A DNA stretch of 7,414 nucleotides, taken from an uncultured Oscillospiraceae bacterium. Its GTDB lineage: Bacteria > Bacillota > Clostridia > Oscillospirales > Ruminococcaceae. The translations under genes were made by a program, and so were the position numbers. Below, in pieces: positions 1 to 6,684 of this stretch. How positions within the stretch are numbered: position 1 is the first letter of the stretch; each line of letters starts with the position of its first letter. The notes under the pieces were generated by a model, which was given only the letters and a program-made list of their open reading frames with translations, searched no databases and was not told the DNA's origin. The DNA lies in contig CAJMEU010000141.1 of NCBI GenBank assembly GCA_905212515.1, positions 1 to 7,414 on the forward strand. The letters run 5' to 3'.

Positions 1-546
1 AACATCCAGCGCATCATCAAAAAGGCCGAGGGCGGCGAAAAGGACGATTACGAGACCATCACCTATGAAGGGTACGGTCCCTCGGGCATCGCCATGATGG
101 TGGAGACGCTGACCGACAACCGCAACCGCACCGCCGGCAACCTGCGCCACTACTTCGATAAATTCGGCGGCAACATGGGCAACAACGGCTGTGTGTCCTT
201 CCTGTTCACCCAGCAGGGCGTGATCGTGCTGGACGTGGAGGGCAAGGACGAAGAGGCCGTGATGGAGGACGTGTTCGACGCCGGCGCCGAGGACTTCGAC
301 ATGGCGGACGACGTGGCGGAAGTGACCACCAGCCCCGATACGTTCAGCGACGTGCGCCAGGCGCTAGAGCAGAAAGGCTACGACTTCATCAGCGCCGAGG
401 TGGCCATGGTGCCCAGCACCCGCACGGCCCTGACCGACCCGGACGACCTGAAAAAAATGGGCCTGCTGCTGGACCACCTGGAAGAGGACGACGACGTGCA
501 GGCCGTGTGGCACAACCTGGACAACGAAGAGGATCTGGACCGCTGA
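1..546 (+). CDS. yebC: YebC/TACO1-family protein, 5' end cut by window
   Basis: The reading frame is open from base 1 to a TGA at 544-546, giving 181 residues. The family is usually about 240 residues, so roughly the first 60 are missing. The stretch GYGPSGIAMMVETLTDNRNRT (about residues 24-44) is the family hallmark, and it is followed by the conserved region with FGGNMG and the acidic C-terminal half with several Asp/Glu clusters. Members were long annotated as DNA-binding transcriptional regulators (YebC/PmpR). Later work on bacterial YebC and mitochondrial TACO1 points instead to a translation role, easing ribosome stalling at difficult sequences such as polyproline. The sequence does not decide between these roles, nor between the YebC1 and YebC2 subgroups. 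No terminator is seen in the 44 bp before the next gene, so co-transcription with the pseudokinase is plausible. The ATG at 94 is internal and is not the true start. Confidence 0.95.
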   Translation, partial: NIQRIIKKAEGGEKDDYETITYEGYGPSGIAMMVETLTDNRNRTAGNLRHYFDKFGGNMGNNGCVSFLFTQQGVIVLDVEGKDEEAVMEDVFDAGAEDFDMADDVAEVTTSPDTFSDVRQALEQKGYDFISAEVAMVPSTRTALTDPDDLKKMGLLLDHLEEDDDVQAVWHNLDNEEDLDR

Positions 547-590
547 GCGCGGCCCAAACCCTGTAAAACCGCCCAGAAAGGGGAAACCGC

Positions 591-2438
591 ATGAAACAGA
601 TCGTGTGCAGCAACTGCCTGTCCCGCGTGGACGCGTCGGCAAGGGAGTGTCCGTATTGCGGGCAGAGCTTTGCAAATACCAATCCCACGGGCGCGCTGCC
701 GGTCAACACGCTGCTGGCCGGGCGTTATACGCTGGGCAAGTGCATTGCCGTGGACGGGGAAGGGGTACTGTACGGCGCCGTGGACGGCGACACCGGCAAC
801 CGCGTGGTGGTGAAGGAGTACGTGCCGTTCACCATCTGCTCGGCCCGCGCCGCGGACGGGCGGGTGATCCCCCGCGCCGGCCGCGAGGTGTTGTTTAAAA
901 CAACGCGCATGGACTTTATCGATTTGTATCGCAGCCTCACACAGCTGGGCGCCACTGAAGGGCTGGTGCGCGTGCTTGACTTGATCGAGGCCAACGACAC
1001 GGCCTACGCCGTGCGCGAACCCGACGAGGGCATGAGCCTGGCCCAGTACCTGGACGAACTGAAAATCCCCCTGGCCTGCGACGAGGCGCTGGATCTGCTG
1101 GAGCCGGTGGTGCGCGGCGTGGCCGCCCTGCACCGGGTGGGCCTTCTGCACCGCGGTATCAGCCCTGAAACCATCCGCGTGACGGACCAGGGCGCCAAAT
1201 TATCCGGCTATGCCACGCTGGGCCTGCGCACCGCGGACAGCGAGCTGAAAGCGGAACTGTACGACGGCTACGCCGCGCCGGAGCAATACTCCGTGGCGGA
1301 ATTCGACGGCCGCTATACCGATTTGTACAGCCTGGGCGCGGTGTTCTACTTCGCGGTGACGGGCCGTACGCCCCTGCCGTCCAATCTGCGCAGGATGCAG
1401 GACAATATGCCCACGGCCCATAGCGTGCTCAAGCAGGTACCGGCTTATTTTTCCACCGGCATCGCCTGTGCCATGCGTCTGGCCCCCACCGAGCGCACCC
1501 AAACGGCCGAGGACCTCCTGGCCACTTTGCAGCCCTCGGCCACGCGGCCCAGCGCCATGTTCGAGATGGATAAAATGAAAATATTGATCGCCGCCGCCGC
1601 CGTGTTTGTGCTGGTGATGGCATTGCTGATCTGGTGGGTGCTGAATGCCGTGCCCCGCAAGGACGACTCTTCCAGTTCGCCGGCGAGCCTGCCCTCCACC
1701 TCTTCGGAAACAAGCAGCGCGCCCAGCACCAGCAGTGAAAGCGTGCCGCTGGTGCAGCAGAAGGTGGTCGTGCCCACGCTGAAAGGCGAAAAATACAGCA
1801 CCGTGGCCTCCAACAGCGAATATCAGAAAAATTTCCAATTCATGCCCAAGCACGAGAACAGCTCCGATGTGCCCGAGGGCTACATCATCAGCCAGGATCC
1901 CATCGCGGGCACGGAAGTGGACGTGGGCACCATCATCACCCTTGTCATCAGCGACGGCCCCAACACGGCGGTGATGCCGGCCGTGGTGAATCACCCGCTG
2001 ACAGAGGTGGACCAGAGGCTGCGCACTTTGGGCATCCGCTATACCACGCTGATGGTGGATAACAGCGACCCGGCCAAAAACAATTATGTGGTGGACTGCG
2101 ACACGGCCGAGGGCACGGTGATCGACCTGGATAAGAACGCCGAAAGCAGCGGCGCAGTCATCCTGTATGTGGCCAAGGAGGCCACCGGCACGGGCGGCGG
2201 CTCCAGCCAAGAGCCCGGCGGCGACGTGACCATCCCGGGCGGCACCACCGTGCCCGGCGGCACGCCAGCCGAGGACGCCGGCAATATCGACGGGGGCGTT
2301 ACGGACAGTCATTGGGACCCGGACGACAAGGATGCCTGGAAGGATTATCTGAAAGAGGCGTGGAAGGACTACAAGGAGAGCGGCGGCGACTGGGAAACCT
2401 GGAAAGACTGGCTGCGCCGCCTGGACGGCAAAGACTGA
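591..2438 (+). CDS. Membrane pseudokinase: zinc ribbon, kinase-like domain, TM helix, two PASTA-like repeats
   Basis: This 615-residue protein starts at an ATG preceded by AAAGGGG at a suitable distance. Residues 6-23 form a zinc ribbon (Cys6, Cys9, Cys20, Cys23). Residues 45-315 follow the Hanks-type kinase fold: Lys75 in the VVVK strand, the APE segment (229-231, within YAAPEQY), the helix-F Asp244 (DLYSLG) and Arg302. The catalytic HRD is HRG (187-189), the metal-binding Asn is Thr194, and the DFG is replaced by GYA (206-208), so it should be inactive or nearly so. One TM helix (about 331-354) is followed by a Ser-rich linker (359-384), two PASTA-like repeats (about 391-456 and 457-528) and a Gly/Pro linker. 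The Trp-rich tail has W-K-D-Y/W repeats at 583, 591 and 604. By analogy with PrkC/Stk1, the PASTA part would face outward and sense muropeptides. No PP2C phosphatase gene lies nearby. A sensor or scaffold role is inferred. Confidence 0.9.
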   Translation: MKQIVCSNCLSRVDASARECPYCGQSFANTNPTGALPVNTLLAGRYTLGKCIAVDGEGVLYGAVDGDTGNRVVVKEYVPFTICSARAADGRVIPRAGREVLFKTTRMDFIDLYRSLTQLGATEGLVRVLDLIEANDTAYAVREPDEGMSLAQYLDELKIPLACDEALDLLEPVVRGVAALHRVGLLHRGISPETIRVTDQGAKLSGYATLGLRTADSELKAELYDGYAAPEQYSVAEFDGRYTDLYSLGAVFYFAVTGRTPLPSNLRRMQDNMPTAHSVLKQVPAYFSTGIACAMRLAPTERTQTAEDLLATLQPSATRPSAMFEMDKMKILIAAAAVFVLVMALLIWWVLNAVPRKDDSSSSPASLPSTSSETSSAPSTSSESVPLVQQKVVVPTLKGEKYSTVASNSEYQKNFQFMPKHENSSDVPEGYIISQDPIAGTEVDVGTIITLVISDGPNTAVMPAVVNHPLTEVDQRLRTLGIRYTTLMVDNSDPAKNNYVVDCDTAEGTVIDLDKNAESSGAVILYVAKEATGTGGGSSQEPGGDVTIPGGTTVPGGTPAEDAGNIDGGVTDSHWDPDDKDAWKDYLKEAWKDYKESGGDWETWKDWLRRLDGKD

Positions 2439-2471
2439 AGGCCTGTGGAACCGTGCCGTGCAAAACCCTGC

Positions 2472-2500
2472 TTGCAAAGCGGAACTGGATTTGCTACAAT
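2472..2500 (+). promoter_or_regulatory. Sigma-A type promoter driving the leader RNA
   Basis: TTGCAA at 2472-2477 and TACAAT at 2495-2500 are separated by exactly 17 bp, and a TG dinucleotide at 2492-2493 makes an extended -10. Transcription would begin near 2506-2508. It lies just after the pseudokinase stop and is the best-looking promoter upstream of the surface-protein gene. The 42 bp between the terminator at 2599-2640 and the surface-protein start hold no comparable promoter. Confidence 0.75.
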
Positions 2501-2531
2501 GAAGAAAAGGATCAGAAAGGAGGCCCCCGTC

Positions 2532-2576
2532 ATGTTGCTGAATGTAAATAATTGGAAACGGGGGGGGGCACTCTGA
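2532..2576 (+). CDS. Possible 14-residue leader peptide
   Basis: ATG at 2532 follows AAAGGAGG (2516-2523) with an 8-nt spacer, an excellent initiation site for so short a frame. It encodes MLLNVNNWKRGGAL and stops at TGA 2574-2576. It contains three Asn and one Trp but no run of a single regulatory codon, so amino-acid attenuation is not obvious. The frame crosses the nine-G tract at codons 10-13. The start codon lies in the P2 loop, so translation and RNA folding would compete. It may be translated for regulation only, or the good ribosome site may be coincidental. Confidence 0.35.
   Translation: MLLNVNNWKRGGAL
2560..2568 (+). repeat. Homopolymer of nine G
   Basis: Nine consecutive G lie within the leader ORF and form the 3' side of stem P2. 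Only five C face them, so P2 can form in several registers and would survive a change in tract length. Runs of this kind are prone to slippage. Its possible role in frame switching is set out among the findings. Confidence 0.9.
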
Positions 2577-2598
2577 TCTAACAACTGAACAAAAAAGC

Positions 2599-2640
2599 AA
2601 AAGCCGAGGGATACCCATGCGGGTAGCCCTTGGCTTTTTT
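2599..2640 (+). terminator. Strong intrinsic terminator upstream of the surface-protein gene
   Basis: AAAAGCC (2599-2605) pairs with GGCTTTT (2632-2638), GAGGG (2606-2610) with CCCTT (2627-2631, one G-U), and TACCC (2612-2616) with GGGTA (2621-2625). There is one A/G mismatch and an ATGC tetraloop. A run of six T ends at 2640. It would end transcripts from the leader promoter and also from the pseudokinase gene, which has no other terminator. It sits only 42 bp before the surface-protein start codon, so that gene probably depends on readthrough. Confidence 0.88.
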
Positions 2641-2670
2641 GCGTTGTTTGAATCCCAGGAACGGCAAAAA

Positions 2671-2676
2671 AGGAGG
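2671..2676 (+). promoter_or_regulatory. Ribosome binding site fixing the surface-protein start
   Basis: A perfect AGGAGG lies 6 nt before ATG 2683, which opens a classic signal peptide. The alternative in-frame ATG at 2617 lies in the loop of the terminator hairpin, has no Shine-Dalgarno sequence, and would put 22 charged residues ahead of the signal peptide. The start at 2683 is therefore preferred. Confidence 0.9.
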
Positions 2677-2682
2677 AAGTGT

Positions 2683-5076
2683 ATGTTTAAAAAAGCAGTA
2701 TCCATGCTTCTGGCGCTGTGCATGGCGTGGGGCCTGGCGGCACCGGCCTTTGCCGGCGCGCTGCTGGAAGAGGCGCCGCTGGAAGCGGCCTCGGCGGAAG
2801 AGGCGTATGGCGGCGGGCTGCTTCCCGGCGGCGAGGCCCCGCTGGCGGGCCTGGAAGCGCCCAAACAAGAATTGGCAAACGATATTTATTATGACGGAAA
2901 AAAGGGCAAAAACACCAACGACGGCCTGACGGCCAACACTGCGGTCGCCCCCTTGAGCAAGGCGCTGGAGCTGCTTGCCCCGGGCGGCACCCTCCATTTC
3001 CTCACCGGGATCAACTTTGGCACGTACGGCGCAGTCACCACACTGGAGAACATCACGATTGTGCGCGAACCCTCCGACTATAAACTCGCGCTTTTGCAGG
3101 TGAACGGAGGAACCTTAAACCTGAACAACGTGACGGTGGACGGGAACCACGAGGAGGTTGCAAGCGCGCTGGTAGAGGTTGCCAACGGGACGCTGAATAT
3201 CAATGGGGATACGAAGCTGACGGGCAATGTCAACGTAATGACCGACAGCAATATGGGGGGTTACGGCGGCGGCATCTACGCCTATAAAAGCACGGTCAAC
3301 CTGAACGGCGGCGAAATTTCCGGAAACAGCGTGGTTTGGGAAAGCGGCGAAAAGGCCCCTGCCGGCGGCGGCATTTACGCCGTGGATAGTACGGTCAAGC
3401 TAAACGGCACAAAAATTACCGGCAATGCGATAGCTGGCAGTGGCGGCGGAATTTATATAAAGGGCGTCGACGAGGCGGCCGCTTTTACAATGGCAAACGG
3501 CGAGATTTCCGGCAACAGTTTAACAGAAGCCTATTACAGCGGCGCGGGAATTTATGCCTGGGGCAACTGTTCGCTTTCTATTACCGGCGGCGTTATCCAG
3601 GACAACACGGACGAAGCCGTCGATGACCCCGATGACGCCCTCGGCACGGCCATCATGCTCAACGGGGGCTCCCTTCCCGAACTTTCGCTCAGCGGCAGCC
3701 CGGTAATTTCGGGGGACGTTTGCCTTGCGGGAGAGGAGAACGTGAGTCCGTTTATCCGGGTGCCCGCTGCCTTTACCCCCGCCAATCCCGTGCAGATCAA
3801 TGCCTTTAATTACAACGGAGAGCCGCCGGCGGTGCGCTACGCGAATGGGCAGACGCTAAACCTTGCCCACTTTTCATCGCGGGATGAACCCTACGGCTTG
3901 AAGGCGGACGGGCAGGACATCAAGTGGGTGAAAAAATACGATATTTCCTTCTACTCAGAGGACAACCGCACCAATTATAAAAGAATCTATGTGATGCCCG
4001 GCGCGAAAATCGACGCCTCCCTCGCGCCCGCGCCCGACGCACCCAGCACAGGCCTCTACCTGGCGGGCTGGCATCGTTATAATCAGCAGGAGTTATGGGA
4101 TTTTGCCGAAAATCCGGTGGAGCAGCGGATGAGCCTGCTGGCCGCCTGGGGTGTCCTGCCGCCCCAAGCGGTGGAATTGAAGGCGGAAAGCAGCGTGATC
4201 TACACGGGAAGCAGCGTCACACTGACAGCCTCGGCCGCCCATGAGAACCCCTCCGCCGCCTTTGCGTACGAATGGTATAAGGACGGCCAGCCGCTGGCCG
4301 CGCCCGACGAGCCGACGCTGAAGGCGACGGAGGCGGGCAGCTATACGGTGAAGGTGTGGGCGAAGCTGGATGGCCGCCCCGTGTCGGAACCGCTGGAAAG
4401 CGCCGCCGTGACGCTGGTGATGCGCGACCCGCCCGTGCCCGACGCAGGCCTGACGCTGGACAAAACGTCCCTGTCCTTGTCCCCCGGGCAGACGGCCGGG
4501 CTGAAGGCGACCCTTTCGCCGGCGGACGCCACCTATAAAGTGATATTCTGGACAAGCTCCGACGAGGCCGTGGCCGCCGTGTCGGACAGCGGCGTGGTGA
4601 CGGCCCTCGCCGAGGGAAAAGCCACCATCACCGCCCAAAGCTGGTACGGCAGCACCGCAGTTTGTGAAGTGACGGTGAAAAAGGCGGACGATCCCACGCC
4701 GCCGGACCCGGCGGACCCTTGGCCCACGGAGGGGCTGGAGGGCTTCGTGACGCGGTGCTACCGGGTGGCCCTCTCCCGCAGCCCGGACAAAGAGGGATAT
4801 GCGGACTGGATCGGCTGGCTGCAAGACGGAACCGTGGACGCGAAAAGCTGCGCGTATGGCTTCGTGTTCAGCAAGGAAATGAACAATAAGCGGCTCTCGG
4901 ACGAGGATTTCGTCAAAACCCTGTACCGCTTGTTTATGGACCGGGAGGGCGAGGCGGAAGGCGTGGTCTTCTGGCAGGATTACCTGAAAGCCGGCCACAC
5001 CCGGCTGGAGGTGTTCGGCGGCTTTGCGGATTCAAAGGAGTTCGCGGCCATCAAAGCAAGCTATGGACTCGGCTGA
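2683..5076 (+). CDS. Secreted multidomain surface protein: beta-helix, Ig-like/BIG2, DUF4214
   Basis: The protein has 797 residues. A signal peptide (1-24: Lys3/Lys4, a hydrophobic core, cleavage after AFA) indicates export. Residues about 66-350 resemble a right-handed parallel beta-helix. They have recurring GGGIYA-like turns at 195, 228, 254 and 287 and I-S/T-G-N steps at 212, 245 and 275, a rise of about 26-33 residues per repeat. Residues about 419-489 look like a divergent InlB/Flg_new repeat ending in AAWG. An Ig-like domain (about 494-580, with YEWYKDG) and a BIG2 domain (about 588-666, with SLSPGQTAGLKATLSP) follow. A Pro/Asp linker (667-681) leads to a C-terminal DUF4214 domain (about 684-790, two related halves containing FVTRCYRVALSRSPD and FVKTLYRLFMDREGE). 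No LPXTG, SLH or TM anchor is visible, so the mode of attachment is unknown. Binding to glycan or host surface is inferred from architecture only. No catalytic residues are assigned. Confidence 0.9.
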   Translation: MFKKAVSMLLALCMAWGLAAPAFAGALLEEAPLEAASAEEAYGGGLLPGGEAPLAGLEAPKQELANDIYYDGKKGKNTNDGLTANTAVAPLSKALELLAPGGTLHFLTGINFGTYGAVTTLENITIVREPSDYKLALLQVNGGTLNLNNVTVDGNHEEVASALVEVANGTLNINGDTKLTGNVNVMTDSNMGGYGGGIYAYKSTVNLNGGEISGNSVVWESGEKAPAGGGIYAVDSTVKLNGTKITGNAIAGSGGGIYIKGVDEAAAFTMANGEISGNSLTEAYYSGAGIYAWGNCSLSITGGVIQDNTDEAVDDPDDALGTAIMLNGGSLPELSLSGSPVISGDVCLAGEENVSPFIRVPAAFTPANPVQINAFNYNGEPPAVRYANGQTLNLAHFSSRDEPYGLKADGQDIKWVKKYDISFYSEDNRTNYKRIYVMPGAKIDASLAPAPDAPSTGLYLAGWHRYNQQELWDFAENPVEQRMSLLAAWGVLPPQAVELKAESSVIYTGSSVTLTASAAHENPSAAFAYEWYKDGQPLAAPDEPTLKATEAGSYTVKVWAKLDGRPVSEPLESAAVTLVMRDPPVPDAGLTLDKTSLSLSPGQTAGLKATLSPADATYKVIFWTSSDEAVAAVSDSGVVTALAEGKATITAQSWYGSTAVCEVTVKKADDPTPPDPADPWPTEGLEGFVTRCYRVALSRSPDKEGYADWIGWLQDGTVDAKSCAYGFVFSKEMNNKRLSDEDFVKTLYRLFMDREGEAEGVVFWQDYLKAGHTRLEVFGGFADSKEFAAIKASYGLG

Positions 5077-5106
5077 TCCACCTCGGCAGTCTCTATATTT
5101 CTTCCC

Positions 5107-5145
5107 AAAAACGGCGCCCCCGATCATTCCGGGACGCCGTTTTTT
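5107..5145 (+). terminator. Intrinsic terminator after the surface-protein gene
   Basis: CGGCG (5112-5116) pairs with CGCCG (5135-5139). A small CC/A internal loop follows, then CCCG (5119-5122) with CGGG (5130-5133). Six T (5140-5145) end it, and five A precede the hairpin, so it could also work on the opposite strand. It begins 30 bp after the stop codon. Confidence 0.85.
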
Positions 5146-5170
5146 GTTGTAATCCATGGGGCCGCGCCAT

Positions 5171-5364
5171 CGTAGGGCGGGATGCCCACATCCCGCCGGG
5201 GCCGCCCGTAAAACCGGTCGCCCTCGGGCGGGGTAGGAACCCCGTCCCTCCGCCCGGTGGGGTGGCGGGGTGAGGGGCAGGTAGGGCGGGCGGTGACAGA
5301 GGGAGAGAGAATCTAACCGTCGCGCGGCGGTAAACCCGAGGCGTCGAGGACGCCGCCCCCTACG
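5171..5364. repeat. GC-rich MITE-like intergenic repeat element
   Basis: This 194-bp block begins CGTAGGGCGGG (5171-5181) and ends CCGCCCCCTACG (5353-5364), imperfect inverted ends with seven perfectly matching outer bases. Both ends carry hairpins: GGCGGGATG/CATCCCGCC (5176-5184/5189-5197, loop CCCA) and GGCGTC/GACGCC (5340-5345/5349-5354, loop GAG). A second copy of GTAGGGCGGG lies at 5281-5290, and GGGGT/ACCCC forms a small central stem. There is no ORF and no clear target-site duplication. Similar palindromic GTAGGG-ended repeats are scattered between genes in gut Clostridia, so this is probably a non-autonomous dispersed repeat. The remainder of the 397-bp gene-free stretch (5077-5473) holds only the two terminators. 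I see nothing in 5365-5413. Confidence 0.6.
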
Positions 5365-5415
5365 GGATTTGTTTCGATCCACGGGGCGGATTTCGTGCCG
5401 CGGCGCAAACCCATT

Positions 5416-5443
5416 AAAAAGCGCCCCGGAACATACCGGGGCG
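5416..5443 (-). terminator. Intrinsic terminator of prfB
   Basis: CGCCCCGG (5422-5429) and CCGGGGCG (5436-5443) form a perfect 8-bp stem with a 6-nt loop. Read on the minus strand, it is followed by a T run (the five A at 5416-5420 on the plus strand). It lies 30 bp beyond the prfB stop codon. Confidence 0.9.
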
Positions 5444-5473
5444 TCTGCGCTGATTTTTTACCGGGTGCGGAGG

Positions 5474-6607
5474 TCAGTCCTCCGGCTGTTCGCCGGAAAG
5501 CTCGCCGCGGGTGGATTTTTTAAGGTAGGCCTTCACAAAACCGTCCAAATCGCCGTCCATCACCGCGTTTACGTTGCCATTCTCAAAACCGGTGCGGTGA
5601 TCCTTCACCAGCGTGTAGGGCATGAACACATAGCTGCGGATCTGGCTGCCCCAGGCGATCTCTTTCTGTACGCCCTTGATGTCGCTGATCTTGTCCAAAT
5701 GCTCCCGCTCTTTGATCTGATACAGCTTGGCGGCCAGCATCTTCATGCACATGTCGCGGTTCTGAAACTGGCTGCGCTCGGTCTGGCAGCTCACCACGAT
5801 GCCCGTGGGCTCGTGGATCAGGCGCACGGCCGAAGAAGTTTTGTTGACCTTCTGGCCGCCCGCGCCGGAGGAGCGGTACACCTCCATGCGGATATCCTCG
5901 GGCCTGATCTCCACGGTGATGGAATCGTCCATCTCCGGCATCACCTCCAGGGAGGCGAAGCTGGTGTGGCGGCGTCCGGAGGAATCGAAGGGGGAGATGC
6001 GCACCAGGCGGTGCACGCCGTTTTCGCCGCGCAGAAAACCGTAGGCGTTGTGGCCCTCGATGAGGATGGAGGCCGATTTGATGCCGGCCTCGTCGCCGTC
6101 CAGATAATCCAGCACCTTCACGTTCCAGCCCTTGGCCTGGGCGTAGCGGGTGTACATGCGGTACAGCATGCTCACCCAATCCTGGGCCTCGGTGCCGCCG
6201 GCGCCGGCGTGGAAGGACAAAATGGCGTTGTTGGCGTCGTACTCGCCGGTCAGAAGCGTCACCAGGCGCAGCTCCTCCACCATGGCGTCCAGTTCCTCCA
6301 CCGCGGCCTGGGCCTCATCGGACAGCTCTTCGTCGCCGCCCTCCTCGGCCATCTCCAACAAGGTCTCGGCGTCGGATAATTTCTCCGTCAGTTTGCGGTA
6401 CTGCTCCAAATTATCCTTGATCGCGCTCATCTCGGCAAACACCTTGGCCGAGTTGTCCGTGTCGTTGTAAAAAGAAGGGTCGGCGCTGCGCTGTTCCAGC
6501 TCCTCCAGGCGCAGCTTGCTGCGCTCGATGGCCAGGGCGTCCGCCAGGTCGGTCACCTCGGGCGCCAACTCGCCCAGGCGCCGTTTTACTTCGTCTAAAA
6601 TAACCAT
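5474..6607 (-). CDS. prfB: Peptide chain release factor 2 (RF2), no programmed frameshift
   Basis: This 377-residue protein is full length for RF2. It recognises UGA and UAA stop codons in the ribosomal A site and triggers peptide release. The SPF tripeptide that distinguishes RF2 from RF1 is at 205-207. The catalytic GGQ is at 250-252 (within SSGAGGQKVNKTSSAV), the same numbering as in E. coli RF2. The N-terminal helical domain (about 1-115) is intact. Most bacterial prfB genes carry an in-frame UGA near codon 25 read by +1 frameshifting. Here that region (LADALAIERSK, residues 21-31) is one continuous frame with no stop and no CTTTGA slippery site, so the usual autoregulation is absent. The start is supported by GAGG five bases upstream and a good promoter. 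Downstream is its own terminator. Confidence 0.98.
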   Translation of the reverse strand: MVILDEVKRRLGELAPEVTDLADALAIERSKLRLEELEQRSADPSFYNDTDNSAKVFAEMSAIKDNLEQYRKLTEKLSDAETLLEMAEEGGDEELSDEAQAAVEELDAMVEELRLVTLLTGEYDANNAILSFHAGAGGTEAQDWVSMLYRMYTRYAQAKGWNVKVLDYLDGDEAGIKSASILIEGHNAYGFLRGENGVHRLVRISPFDSSGRRHTSFASLEVMPEMDDSITVEIRPEDIRMEVYRSSGAGGQKVNKTSSAVRLIHEPTGIVVSCQTERSQFQNRDMCMKMLAAKLYQIKEREHLDKISDIKGVQKEIAWGSQIRSYVFMPYTLVKDHRTGFENGNVNAVMDGDLDGFVKAYLKKSTRGELSGEQPED

Positions 6608-6655
6608 ATGTTCCTCACTTTATCATTTACGGATATTGTTGCACATGTATTATTA

Positions 6656-6684
6656 ATTATAATGAAAAAACAGGGAATTGTAAA
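6656..6684 (-). promoter_or_regulatory. prfB promoter
   Basis: On the minus strand, TTTACA (6684-6679) and a perfect TATAAT (6661-6656) are 17 bp apart. This gives an untranslated leader of about 40 nt before the prfB ATG. It is a near-consensus housekeeping promoter, fitting an essential gene. Confidence 0.8.

Larger units (their letters stand above)
2507..2642 (+). ncRNA. Candidate structured leader RNA ending in an intrinsic terminator
   Basis: The predicted transcript opens with two nested stems. P1 pairs GGATCAGA (2509-2516) with TCTGATCT (2572-2579): seven Watson-Crick pairs plus one G-U. P2 pairs CCCCCGT (2524-2530) with ACGGGGG inside 2558-2568. A Shine-Dalgarno sequence, AAAGGAGG (2516-2523), sits at the P1/P2 junction, and an ATG (2532) falls in the P2 loop. 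An A-rich linker then leads to a strong terminator. The stems lie within the first about 75 nt of the inferred RNA. This is the layout of a cis-acting attenuator or riboswitch-like leader. A free-standing small RNA, or a plain leader-peptide mRNA, would look the same. I do not recognise a known riboswitch or ribozyme consensus in it. Confidence 0.45.

Noticed and set aside
2509..2600. Known riboswitch or self-cleaving ribozyme in the leader
   Set aside because: I compared it from memory with c-di-GMP, preQ1 and hammerhead consensus elements. The conserved core bases are not present.
2617..2682. Longer start for the surface protein at ATG 2617
   Set aside because: The codon lies in the terminator loop, lacks a ribosome site, and would place a charged 22-residue extension before the signal peptide. 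ATG 2683 has AGGAGG at 6 nt.
1200..2864. 554-codon open frame on the minus strand
   Set aside because: It is antisense to the pseudokinase and the leader, low-complexity and His/Arg/Ala-rich, with no domain. It is a GC-rich shadow frame.
4093..4998. 301-codon open frame on the minus strand
   Set aside because: It mirrors the surface-protein gene, Arg/His/Gly-rich, with no ribosome site or recognisable domain.
5171..5364. CRISPR array
   Set aside because: The repeats are inverted and irregular, with no evenly spaced direct repeats or spacers.
5369..6379. 336-codon open frame on the plus strand
   Set aside because: It is antisense to prfB, with a biased shadow-like composition and no homology-like motifs.
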